A stretch of 64,000 nucleotides of DNA from Corynebacterium sp. p3-SID1241. Lineage in GTDB: Bacteria > Actinomycetota > Actinomycetes > Mycobacteriales > Mycobacteriaceae. Numbering within the stretch: position 1 is the first letter of the stretch; each line of letters begins with the position of its first letter. A model generated the notes under the pieces. That model had not been told where the DNA came from. It did no database searches and worked only from the letters and a program-made list of their open reading frames with translations. The stretch is taken from positions 62,001 to 126,000 of the forward strand of contig JALXWS010000003.1 of the NCBI GenBank assembly GCA_025144025.1, read 5' to 3'. The translations under genes and the position numbers were made by a program. Shown one piece after another: positions 47,102-55,393 of this stretch.

Positions 47102-47608
47102 ATGACAGCAAACGACGCCCCTGTTTCAACAACGATCCGCGCCGAACGGTTCCGCAGGCCCGGCCCTACCCGTGGATTAATCGCGTCAATGTATGGCTGC
47201 GTAGCCGTATCCGAGATTTTCCTCATCATTGCACTGGCATTTTCCGCCTATTGGGCCCTCTTTGCTACGTCGATAACAATCGCACTCTCGTGCATCCCGT
47301 GGACCATTCTGCGGATTTCCATCGACACCAAAGATACTAAGCCCCTGGCCACCCTCGATGAATATGAAGCCCAGGTGCTGGACCACTGGCGGCAAAAGGC
47401 GTTCAAGCTGTCAACGACATTGCTATTCGTCGGAGGATTGGCTGCTTTCGCATCTAATTTCCGGTTTCTGAGCGGAGATACCTTCGAAATAAATAGCACC
47501 AAATTTCTGTTAGGAGTCGGCTACTACCTGCTTTTTAGCTACTTCATCTCTGGCACCTTGCCCGCTGTCGGCTACGCACTGACCTTCAACCAGAACTCGG
47601 AGGACTAA
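47102..47608 (+). CDS. four-helix membrane protein of the ABC exporter operon
   Basis: A 168-residue membrane protein with about four transmembrane helices, two near residues 28-70 and two near 100-160. I do not recognise a family. The ATG at 47102 was chosen because upstream residues are not protein-like. The ABC ATPase gene starts two bases after its stop, so it is co-translated and may be an accessory part of the exporter. Confidence 0.7.
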   Translation: MTANDAPVSTTIRAERFRRPGPTRGLIASMYGCVAVSEIFLIIALAFSAYWALFATSITIALSCIPWTILRISIDTKDTKPLATLDEYEAQVLDHWRQKAFKLSTTLLFVGGLAAFASNFRFLSGDTFEINSTKFLLGVGYYLLFSYFISGTLPAVGYALTFNQNSED

Positions 47609-47610
47609 AC

Positions 47611-48510
47611 ATGCCCACTTTGACCATCGACCACCTCAATAAGTGCTTCGGGGAGACTCAAGCCCTGCGGGATATGACCTTTAGCGTTGGCGAAGGCGAA
47701 ATCTTTGGCTTCGTCGGCTCCAACGGCGCCGGAAAGTCCACCACCATGCGCATTGCGCTTGGTGTGCTGGCGAAAGACTCCGGCGAAGTCTATTTCGATA
47801 ACGCCGCAATTAATGACGATAATCGGCGCCGCATTGGCTATATGCCGGAAGAGCGCGGCCTCTATGGAAAGGAACCGCTGCTTAGCCAGCTGGTCTTCCT
47901 CGGCACCCTGCACGGAATGGATAAGTCCGCCGCCAAGCGCGCCGGCACTGAGCTCCTTGAACAGCTGGGCCTGGGTGAGCGTATGGACGATAAGCTCGAT
48001 GACCTGTCTTTGGGCAACCAGCAGAGGGTGCAGCTGGCGGCCTCCCTTATCCATGATCCGGATATGCTGATTCTGGACGAGCCTTTCTCCGGCCTAGACC
48101 CGGTTGCTGTAAACGTCATGTCGGACATGTTGCGCGAGCGCGCCAATCGCGGCGTGCCCGTCATTTTCTCCTCGCACCAGTTGGACCTAGTGCAGCGCTT
48201 GTGTGACCGCGTGGGCATTGTGACGAAGGGGCAGATGGTGGCTGAAGGGGGCGTCGATAAGCTGCGCAGCCAAGGCCCTCCCCGCTTTGAGGTCGTTACC
48301 CCAGCGCGCGGCTGGTATCCGGAAGGCACGGAGCTGGTGGCAGAAACTGCCAATGCCGTAGTGCTCCAAGCCGATCCCGCCGTAGATGATCAGACAATCC
48401 TGCAGGCAGCCCTAGCGGCAGGCCCGGTGCATTCCTTCGGCCGCAAGATCCCAGACCTGACCGAGCTTTTCCAGGACGTCGTCACCAGCAACCAGAATGA
48501 GGAGGCCTAA
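47611..48510 (+). CDS. ABC transporter ATP-binding protein (NatA-like exporter)
   Basis: A 299-residue ATPase. Walker A is VGSNGAGKSTTMRIALG (about residues 35-51). The signature reads DLSLGNQQRVQLAASL, with LSLGN instead of the usual LSGGQ, as in NatA-like exporters. Walker B is LILDEPFSGLDP and the switch His is in SSHQLD. It energises the following permease. The regulator upstream suggests drug or peptide export. Confidence 0.92.
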   Translation: MPTLTIDHLNKCFGETQALRDMTFSVGEGEIFGFVGSNGAGKSTTMRIALGVLAKDSGEVYFDNAAINDDNRRRIGYMPEERGLYGKEPLLSQLVFLGTLHGMDKSAAKRAGTELLEQLGLGERMDDKLDDLSLGNQQRVQLAASLIHDPDMLILDEPFSGLDPVAVNVMSDMLRERANRGVPVIFSSHQLDLVQRLCDRVGIVTKGQMVAEGGVDKLRSQGPPRFEVVTPARGWYPEGTELVAETANAVVLQADPAVDDQTILQAALAAGPVHSFGRKIPDLTELFQDVVTSNQNEEA

Positions 48511-48513
48511 GCC

Positions 48514-49680
48514 ATGCAGTATTCCGCAATGAAGACCATCGGGGTTGTAGCCAAGCGTGAGATGGCAGTCGCGCTGAAGTCGAAGATGGTAGTGGGCACA
48601 ATGCTGCTACTCATTCTCGGCGCCATTATCGCCCCCATTGCTATCAATTTCTTCAGCGGCGATGACGAACCGGATTCCGTAGCCATCGTGGGGATGGAAG
48701 CGTCTGCCTTTGATGATTCCGGTATCAATGCCACAGAGGCAAAAGACCGCGCGGAAGCCCAGCAATTGGTGGAAAATGACGAGGCCGATGCCGCCCTAGT
48801 ACCGGCAGAGAACGACGGCTGGGATCTCCTCAGCAAGGGCGATACGCCTGCCGCGGTAACTACCACGGTCAACCAAATCGTTGCTTCTCAAGCACAAGCA
48901 ACGGCACTAGATAAGCTCAATATCGACCCACAAGAGTTAGAAAAGGCTACCCCGTCCACCACGGTCAACCAGGTCAACCTAGAAGAAGAGGACGGCACTG
49001 AACAAAAGTTGGCCGGCGTTGCCACCGTCATGATCGGAGCCATGGTCGTAGTCTTTTCTGTCATGACTTTCGCTGGTCTGATTGGCGGCCGCGTCACCGA
49101 GGAAAAGTCCTCCCGCGTGGTGGAAATTATCCTATCTTCCGTGCGCCCAGCGGACTTCCTGGCCGGCAAGATTTTGGGCAATACCATCATCGGTTTCTTG
49201 GCTACCCTCCTCATCCTGGGCGGTGGCGCGATCTCGCTTGCTGCGTCCGGTCTGGCTAGTGACCTCGAGCTGGACTATGGCTTGGTAGCGGTCCTCCTTG
49301 TTGGCGAGATTCTAGGCCTGCTTTTCTTTGGCAGCCTCTACGCGGCAGCCGGCTCGATGGTGCAGCGCACCGAGGATCTCCAGTCCACGCAGACACCGAT
49401 TCTGTTCCTTGTCTTTGCCACCATGTATGTACCGATGTTCGGCTGGATGCACCTGGATGCCACGTGGATGCAAGTCATGACCTGGTTGCCGCCGGTGTCC
49501 ATGCTGGTCGCTCCGCTGCAGGTGGCCGGGGGCAACCTCAGCTGGCTAGGCCTTGCCGCAAGCTATCTGCTTATGGCCTTAGCGACGGCACTTATTATCG
49601 TCATCGTCGGCCGTATCTACCGCCGCGCCATTTTGAACAATGGCCGCAAGATGACCTGGCGCCAAGCCCTGGGCAAATAA
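48514..49680 (+). CDS. ABC transporter permease (NatB-like)
   Basis: A 388-residue permease of the ABC-2 family. One N-terminal helix (about residues 25-46) is followed by a large extracytoplasmic domain (about 47-165) and then five or six helices to the end. The cytosolic entry motif GGRVTEEKSSRVVEIILSS (about 190-208) is the ABC-2 EKSSR signature. It is the last gene of the operon, three bases after the ATPase stop, and a strong terminator follows. Confidence 0.92.
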   Translation: MQYSAMKTIGVVAKREMAVALKSKMVVGTMLLLILGAIIAPIAINFFSGDDEPDSVAIVGMEASAFDDSGINATEAKDRAEAQQLVENDEADAALVPAENDGWDLLSKGDTPAAVTTTVNQIVASQAQATALDKLNIDPQELEKATPSTTVNQVNLEEEDGTEQKLAGVATVMIGAMVVVFSVMTFAGLIGGRVTEEKSSRVVEIILSSVRPADFLAGKILGNTIIGFLATLLILGGGAISLAASGLASDLELDYGLVAVLLVGEILGLLFFGSLYAAAGSMVQRTEDLQSTQTPILFLVFATMYVPMFGWMHLDATWMQVMTWLPPVSMLVAPLQVAGGNLSWLGLAASYLLMALATALIIVIVGRIYRRAILNNGRKMTWRQALGK

Positions 49681-49684
49681 AAAT

Positions 49685-49720
49685 AATCCGGCTCCCCGCC
49701 GATTGTGCGGGAGCCGGATT
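49685..49720. terminator. bidirectional terminator after the ABC exporter operon
   Basis: A 12-bp perfect stem (AATCCGGCTCCC at 49685-49696 and GGGAGCCGGATT at 49709-49720) is followed by a short T-rich run. It serves the exporter operon on the plus strand and the converging small gene on the minus strand. Confidence 0.88.
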
Positions 49721-49736
49721 CTTCTATGTGCCGAAG

Positions 49737-49940
49737 CTACTGAGTAATGAACTCGTTGGTGATCGGCTGAGTGATGTCCAAGGTGCCGTGCTCGATGTAA
49801 TACATACCGAAGAACATGGCAGCAACCATTACCAGTGCCAGCAGCATGTTCGGGATCCACTGCACAAAGACGGAAACCCAGCCATTGCCCTTATCGCGAG
49901 CTGCCGCTTCGCGCTGTTCCTGAGCCTCACGCTCGTTCAT
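49737..49940 (-). CDS. small single-helix membrane protein
   Basis: A 67-residue protein with a charged N-terminus (MNEREAQEQREAAARDKGN) and one transmembrane helix (about residues 26-48, VQWIPNMLLALVMVAAMFFG). An AAAGG ribosome-binding site precedes the ATG. The family is not recognised. It converges on the ABC exporter operon across a shared terminator. Confidence 0.65.
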   Translation of the reverse strand: MNEREAQEQREAAARDKGNGWVSVFVQWIPNMLLALVMVAAMFFGMYYIEHGTLDITQPITNEFITQ

Positions 49941-50048
49941 AATGATAAAACCTTTCGATCCACCGAGGATTAACTACGGATATCTTAACAGTTAAGTGCT
50001 TACAAGGCCGCATTCCTCGCACTTTTGATTGACGCCGAAGACCGAACT

Positions 50049-50348
50049 CTAGATCCCCGGGTCCTCGTTATTAAGCAGCGCTTCTACGAAAGACTCGCGA
50101 TCCGCGAGCATGCGCTCGATGTCGTCCTCCGCGCCTACGATCCACAGCTCGGTGTCTTGGTCGTAGGTCAGCGCGGAGGCTGGGTACGCCTCTAGCGCTT
50201 CTTCCATTGCGGCGACTTGTTCTGCGCTAGCCGTATCCTCCAAGTGCGCCTCGGGGTCGCCGATTCGCGGGCTAAGCTCCTCCAGCGCGGTGATGCCGTA
50301 GGTTTTATATTGCTTTTTTGGGTGCTCAAAGAGCTCTTGGCCCATCAT
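50049..50348 (-). CDS. small acidic protein of unknown function
   Basis: A 99-residue acidic protein, MMGQELFEHPKKQYKTYG at the start and LWIVGAEDDIERMLADRES near the middle. No signal peptide, membrane helix or family is seen. The start lies five bases after the MarR gene stop, so it is probably the last gene of the minus-strand operon that begins with the SNF2 helicase or MarR. Confidence 0.7.
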   Translation of the reverse strand: MMGQELFEHPKKQYKTYGITALEELSPRIGDPEAHLEDTASAEQVAAMEEALEAYPASALTYDQDTELWIVGAEDDIERMLADRESFVEALLNNEDPGI

Positions 50349-50353
50349 GGAAC

Positions 50354-50860
50354 TTAATCCTTTCCGTGTAGTAGTGAATCCGGCACATACCCCTCGTAGC
50401 CCGGCAGGTTAGTCACCTGCACAACTCCGGTGAAAAAACGCTTAAGCGCCGGGATATCCTCGGGCTTCAGGTGATCAAAGACCATGCGCCGCACCGATTC
50501 CACGTGTTCGGGGGCGGCGCGGCGTAGGTGTTCTAGGCCGGCGTGCGTTACGCACACATTGATACCGCGGGCATCGTCCTCGTCCGGTTCCTTAAACAAT
50601 AGGCCGCGCTTTTCCATTCGGGTTACCTGGTGCGAGGCCCTTGAGCGGTCCCACTCCAGCTGCGTGCACAACTCGCGCAGGCGCAGGCGCTGTTCGGGCG
50701 CTTCTGAAAGAGCGACCAGGACGGCAAACTCGGAGGCAGAGACTTCCCCGCCGGCTTTCAGCGTTTCATCCATTCCCCTATCTATTTTGCGCACAGCGGC
50801 AAGCAACAGGCGCCATAGCTCCTGTTCTTCGTCGTTTAACCAGCGAGTTTGATAAGGCAT
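50354..50860 (-). CDS. MarR-family transcription regulator
   Basis: A 168-residue winged-helix protein. The DNA-binding region is LRLRELCTQLEWDRSRASHQ (about residues 74-93) followed by VTRMEKRGLLFKEPDEDDARG, the MarR wing. The N-terminal dimer helices begin LNDEEQELWRLLLAAVRK. It lies five bases after the SbcC-like gene. Its own promoter is not visible. The ligand is unknown. Confidence 0.88.
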   Translation of the reverse strand: MPYQTRWLNDEEQELWRLLLAAVRKIDRGMDETLKAGGEVSASEFAVLVALSEAPEQRLRLRELCTQLEWDRSRASHQVTRMEKRGLLFKEPDEDDARGINVCVTHAGLEHLRRAAPEHVESVRRMVFDHLKPEDIPALKRFFTGVVQVTNLPGYEGYVPDSLLHGKD

Positions 50861-50865
50861 GGGAC

Positions 50866-53451
50866 CTAGATTACCCCTTTGAGGGAAGCTATGTCGCGCT
50901 CGTCGCGTCCCGGCACCCGGGAGTAGCGCTCTGGCATGCAGGTAAAGACCAATACCTGATTGTCCCGGCCGACATGGGAAAAGAGCGTGGCCATAAGTTG
51001 CAGACGGTGCGCGTCAGTAGAACCCAGCGCATCGTCGACGATGACCGGTACCGACTCCGCCCCCACTAATTGCGCAATGGCAAAGCGGGTGAGGATGGCC
51101 AATTGCTCGCGGGCACCACCAGAAAGGTTAGCCAGACTTACCGTCTCATTGTACTGAGTGCGAGCGATCACACGGAGATCTTCATCCAGCTCAAAGGTGA
51201 TTTCGCCACCATAAACGGCGCGCGCCAACTGTGAGAGCACAGCTACGAAGGGCGCAGCGTAGCGCTGGCGGGCGGCATCGCGGTGCTTGAGCAATATTTC
51301 GCGCAGGTAACGGGCTGCTTGGGCGCGCTTGTCGACGCTCTCGTACACCGCCCGAGCCATCTCTACCGCCGCGGTGGCCTGCTGTGCGCGCTCGGCGGCA
51401 CCGGAGTGGAAGTTCACCTCGCTAGATAACCGGCCAAGATCCACCTCGCAGCGCTGTATGCGGTCGGTCAGGTAGTTCAGATGGGATTGCGCGCCTTCCA
51501 CCAAGGAGTTGGCGGTCTTAAGGTCCACAGCTTCCATCTGATCCAGTTGCCCACGCAGGTCCGCTACTACGGATTCTAGGCGGATGACCTCGGCACGCAG
51601 GTCCTCGTCGGCGGCGCGTTCACGCGCGGAGGAAAGGTCTCGAGTCACGCGCTGCGCATTTTCGCGGGCGGCATCCAGCTCGGCATCTAGACGCACCACC
51701 TCGTGAGCAAGGCGGCTTTCGCGATACGGCACAAGCTCGCGGTCGAGCGCATCGACCTTCTCGCTCGCGGCTTCCTCTGCGGCTTCGGCGGCAGGAAGGT
51801 CTACCTCGGCGGTATCTTCAAGGTCCGCGACCTTTTCGGCTAGCGCGGAATGCTGGGAGCGCAAGCCGGCCAAGTCATCTGGACCCAGCTCGGCATTAAG
51901 CGCTCGGGTAGCGGCATCGAGGGCATCGTTCTGCGCACGGTGCGTCTCATGGGCTTCTTCGGCCGCAGCTACTGAACCTACGCCCAGGGTATCGAGCAGT
52001 TCTTGCAGCCGAGTGCGGGCCTGTTCCACATCACGCTGGGTGTCCTCCGCGGAATAGGAACCGGCCGAGAAGCGAGCGGTGATATCGCCGATGGTGATTA
52101 CGCGGGAATCGACAAGCTCGACGGCGGTGTCCTCCCCCACCTCGATGTCCTCGCCATCGACGCGGATGGTAGAAGCCGCCGGCCCAGAAAAATACACCTT
52201 GGCGGCCGCGGCCTCGTGCAGGCGCTCGGCCACCGACAGCGCTGAGTCTGCCTTATGCAGGCCGGTGATATCGGCCGCGGTGACCTCTCGGCCGCGCTGC
52301 ACAACGACGGCGCGGGCTTGATCCGCCTCGGCGGCAAGGGTGTCAAGCGATTCTAGCCGGGCGCTGAGCTGCTCAAACTTCTGCTTATCTTGCTGGCGGC
52401 GCGCTTGCTTAAGTGTGCTACGGGCCGCGGCATAGTCCTCTTTGGCCTCCGCCAGGCGCTTTTCTAATCTTTCCTTCTCCTCGGCCTCCTCTTTAGCCTT
52501 GTCCTGCGCGGCGGTGAGCTTGTACTGGACAGCCTCGGTAGCCCTGGCAGATTCCTCGGCGGCGGTGACGAGCTCTGCGCGCTCGGTGACTGCGGATTGC
52601 GCACGAGCGAGATCGTCCGTGGCACGCTCAAGCGTGGCTTTATGGGAGTCCAGCTTGGCCTGCGCGGTCGCGGCTTCCTCGGCCCGAGACTGCTTATCAG
52701 TGAGATCGGCCTGCGCAGCGGGAAGTTCGGACTGGGCGGCGGCTTGGTCGCGCTCGAGTTGCTCGTAGCGCTCAACCACGGAGTCGAGCTCGCGCAGTAC
52801 GCGGGTAGCCTCAGTGTATTCTTCTTCGGCGCGAGCTAGAGCTGCAGCGGACTCCTTGTACTCGCCGGCCGGATTCCCCTTCGCGGCGGTGAAGGAGCGC
52901 TGGTATTCCTTGTCCACGCGGGCCAACAGCGCGGAATCATCGCCGGAGACCTCATCTTCGGCAAGACCCGATTCGCGCTCCAAGGCGCGGGTCAGACTCG
53001 GAATGCCGACGGCAGAGATGGCCTCACCGGTGTCGTCTTGGCGCATAAAGAGGGCGTCGACAAGCGAGCGATCCAAGTGCTCCGACAGGATGCGCTCCAG
53101 CTCATCATCGGCCTGACTGCCGGTAAATTGCGCCGGCCGTGGAGCAGTGACATTAAGCTCGCACGACTTCTTAGATAGCCAGCGCTTGGCAATGCGAAAC
53201 CGGTACTCCCCTACGCTCAACTCGGCCGTAACTTCCGGGGCAACGTCCTTGCCCACCGGCTGCAGGGCGCGAATGCGCTTGGAGCGGCCGCTATGTTTTT
53301 CGGTGAGCACCACATCGAGTGCCTCCACGATGGTGGACTTGCCGGCCTCGTTCTCGCCATGGATAACCACGACGCCGGTCTCGGGCAGCTCATCGAGGGC
53401 CAAGTGCTCAATGCCGCGGACATTGATGAGTTCTAGGCGGTGGATGCGCAT
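50866..53451 (-). CDS. SbcC-like SMC-family ATPase
   Basis: An 861-residue ATPase. Walker A is HGENEAGKSTIVEAL (about residues 31-45) in an N-terminal lobe that starts MRIHRLELINVRGIEHL. Two long coiled coils (about 185-470 and 480-740) flank a central linker. The C-terminal lobe has the signature LSGGAREQLAIL and Walker B-like VPVIVDDALGSTD. The reading frame shares one base with the SbcD-like gene, so the two make a nuclease complex of Mre11-Rad50 type that processes DNA ends. It is shorter than E. coli SbcC (about 1050). Confidence 0.9.
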   Translation of the reverse strand: MRIHRLELINVRGIEHLALDELPETGVVVIHGENEAGKSTIVEALDVVLTEKHSGRSKRIRALQPVGKDVAPEVTAELSVGEYRFRIAKRWLSKKSCELNVTAPRPAQFTGSQADDELERILSEHLDRSLVDALFMRQDDTGEAISAVGIPSLTRALERESGLAEDEVSGDDSALLARVDKEYQRSFTAAKGNPAGEYKESAAALARAEEEYTEATRVLRELDSVVERYEQLERDQAAAQSELPAAQADLTDKQSRAEEAATAQAKLDSHKATLERATDDLARAQSAVTERAELVTAAEESARATEAVQYKLTAAQDKAKEEAEEKERLEKRLAEAKEDYAAARSTLKQARRQQDKQKFEQLSARLESLDTLAAEADQARAVVVQRGREVTAADITGLHKADSALSVAERLHEAAAAKVYFSGPAASTIRVDGEDIEVGEDTAVELVDSRVITIGDITARFSAGSYSAEDTQRDVEQARTRLQELLDTLGVGSVAAAEEAHETHRAQNDALDAATRALNAELGPDDLAGLRSQHSALAEKVADLEDTAEVDLPAAEAAEEAASEKVDALDRELVPYRESRLAHEVVRLDAELDAARENAQRVTRDLSSARERAADEDLRAEVIRLESVVADLRGQLDQMEAVDLKTANSLVEGAQSHLNYLTDRIQRCEVDLGRLSSEVNFHSGAAERAQQATAAVEMARAVYESVDKRAQAARYLREILLKHRDAARQRYAAPFVAVLSQLARAVYGGEITFELDEDLRVIARTQYNETVSLANLSGGAREQLAILTRFAIAQLVGAESVPVIVDDALGSTDAHRLQLMATLFSHVGRDNQVLVFTCMPERYSRVPGRDERDIASLKGVI

Positions 53452-54569
53452 TAGGACTGTCCCTCCAAGCGGAATAGCAGGTTGGCGGCATCGCGGGCGA
53501 CGGGATCCTCACGGTTCTCCAACAGCTCATGCAAGGCCTCGGCCGCGTAGCCGGAGATATCGAGGCTAGCTAGTTCCTCCTCGTTGGGCTCAAGGTAGAG
53601 ATCCATGGTGCGCTCGCGGGGGCGCAGGGACGCAAATACGGCCTCGTACTCATCCAGGCCGCGCTGCAGGCGGGCATGCGCCTCGACCCCGAGCGTGCCG
53701 CGCAGGCTATATTTCACGGCCGTGCGCACCTTATCCGGGTACTCGCCCAAGCGCGCGAGGAAGCGGTCCACGTCTTCTGCGGAATCCACGGCGGCGTCGA
53801 GGGCTTCAAAGGTCCAGCGGCCGATGCGGCGCTTGTCGACGTCCACCTCATCCCCCACGCGCACCACCAGCGCATTGCCGGAATCCGATTCGCCGCCACC
53901 GGTGCTCGCTTCCTTATAGTCCGTGGTCTCCGGACTGCCAGAGAACCACACCCGGCCGGTGGTGCCGAGGCTCGCAGTGGAGTGGGTATCACCGAGCGCG
54001 AGGTAGTCGATGACCCCGCGGTCCAGGCAGTCCTCGACGAAGGCAAGGTCGATGATATCGGCGTCATCCTCGCCGGAGCGGGAATCCACTTGGCCGTGGC
54101 CGACGGCTATGCGAATGCCCTCAGCCGGCTCCAATGGTTCGAGCGCTTGGCGGACCAAGTCGTGGTTTGCGCGCTTGGACAGGTACGGCGCGCCAACCAA
54201 CTCCACGCCGGGTGCGACCTCGATAGGCTCAGAATCCGCGATGACATGGACATTGTCCGCACTGGCCTTATAAAAGACCGAATCCGCCACCAGCGGGTCG
54301 TGGTTGCCGGGCAGGACATAGACCGGCACCGGCAGGCGCTTGAACATCTCCGTGGCGCGGGCGAGGATTTCGCGCGAGAGGGCATTATGCTCGAAGACAT
54401 CACCGGCGACGACGATGAACTCCGCGCCGGTTTCCTCGGCCAGTTCTCCTAGCCGTACGATGGCGGCCTCACGGTCATCGTTAAAGCGGCCCTGGGCCTC
54501 GCCCTTCAAGAACCACCGGGTCATGCCCAGCTGAAAATCGGAGGTATGGATAAACGTGGTAGCAGTCAT
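53451..54569 (-). CDS. SbcD/Mre11-like metallophosphoesterase
   Basis: A 372-residue nuclease subunit. Metal-binding motifs appear in order: FIHTSDFQLG (Asp/His, residues 6-15), VVAGDVFEHNALS (Asp, about 54-66), LPGNHDPL (Asn-His-Asp, about 87-94), AVGHGQVDSR (His) and ALGDTHSTASL (GDTHS, final His). This is the usual SbcD/Mre11 set. It pairs with the SbcC-like ATPase and overlaps the SWIM gene by one base as well, so it is in one translation unit. Confidence 0.93.
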   Translation of the reverse strand: MTATTFIHTSDFQLGMTRWFLKGEAQGRFNDDREAAIVRLGELAEETGAEFIVVAGDVFEHNALSREILARATEMFKRLPVPVYVLPGNHDPLVADSVFYKASADNVHVIADSEPIEVAPGVELVGAPYLSKRANHDLVRQALEPLEPAEGIRIAVGHGQVDSRSGEDDADIIDLAFVEDCLDRGVIDYLALGDTHSTASLGTTGRVWFSGSPETTDYKEASTGGGESDSGNALVVRVGDEVDVDKRRIGRWTFEALDAAVDSAEDVDRFLARLGEYPDKVRTAVKYSLRGTLGVEAHARLQRGLDEYEAVFASLRPRERTMDLYLEPNEEELASLDISGYAAEALHELLENREDPVARDAANLLFRLEGQS

Positions 54570-55390
54570 TAGTGCGAGAGGTGATAGTAGAGGTCTTCAA
54601 TATCGGATACCGCGCGCAGGAGATCCAGATTGGTGTGTGAAACCGAGCGCATGGCCTTGCGCAACAGGTCCGGATCGGAGTCATCGATGGCTGGGGCTAC
54701 CTTGGGCTGCGGCAACTTCGGCAGCTCGCGGCCATTCCAGAAGATGTCATTCTTTTCTTCCTCGGACAGGTCGCTCGGGGTAAAGCTTTCGCGGCTGACC
54801 GTCTTGGCCTGCTCTAAGACCATGCGCTCCAGCCGGGCAAAGTCCAGACCACGCATATTAAAAATGACGGCTGGGTCCGCATCAGCGCGGGTGGCGAGCT
54901 TATCGCCCACCGCCACGATGTGCTTGCACACGTACTCGCCATCTGGGCAGTCGCAGGTCAGGCGGAGGTCTTCGGCCTCGGGGGCAAAGAGGGTGTCCAG
55001 GGCGGCGTCGGCAAGCAGGCCTTTGCGCGCATTGGCCACGGAATTGGGGGTCCGGGCGAACTCGGTGGCCAGCTGGGCAATATCATCGTTATTGCGGTAC
55101 GGCAGCTGGATGAGCACCGCAAAGGGCTCGTTCTGGGAGCCAGCCACGCGGCCGTGGATGGCGCCATTGCGCACCTCGAGGCCTACGACGTGTCCGCCCT
55201 CGGCATACTGACGGCCGCGGGTAATCCGCCCGCGATCCGCACCGTGGGAGGTAAAGGCCGCGATACGCGAGGCCGTCGTGGACAGGATGCGCCCGCTGCG
55301 GTCCACGTGATTGACCTCGGCCGGGGTGCTTACCCGCTTGCGGGTGCCAAAATTGGCATAGATAACGTTGTCGTCGCCTTTGACGGCCAT
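54569..55390 (-). CDS. SWIM zinc-finger protein
   Basis: A 273-residue protein with one SWIM domain at about residues 140-165: LTCDCPDGEYVCKHIVAV, the C-x-C-x(n)-C-x-H zinc pattern. SWIM proteins often sit beside SNF2 helicases in actinobacteria, as here, and may bind DNA or act as a cofactor. The helicase stop is three bases upstream. The rest of the protein is not recognised. Confidence 0.88.
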   Translation of the reverse strand: MAVKGDDNVIYANFGTRKRVSTPAEVNHVDRSGRILSTTASRIAAFTSHGADRGRITRGRQYAEGGHVVGLEVRNGAIHGRVAGSQNEPFAVLIQLPYRNNDDIAQLATEFARTPNSVANARKGLLADAALDTLFAPEAEDLRLTCDCPDGEYVCKHIVAVGDKLATRADADPAVIFNMRGLDFARLERMVLEQAKTVSRESFTPSDLSEEEKNDIFWNGRELPKLPQPKVAPAIDDSDPDLLRKAMRSVSHTNLDLLRAVSDIEDLYYHLSH

Positions 55391-55393
55391 AGA

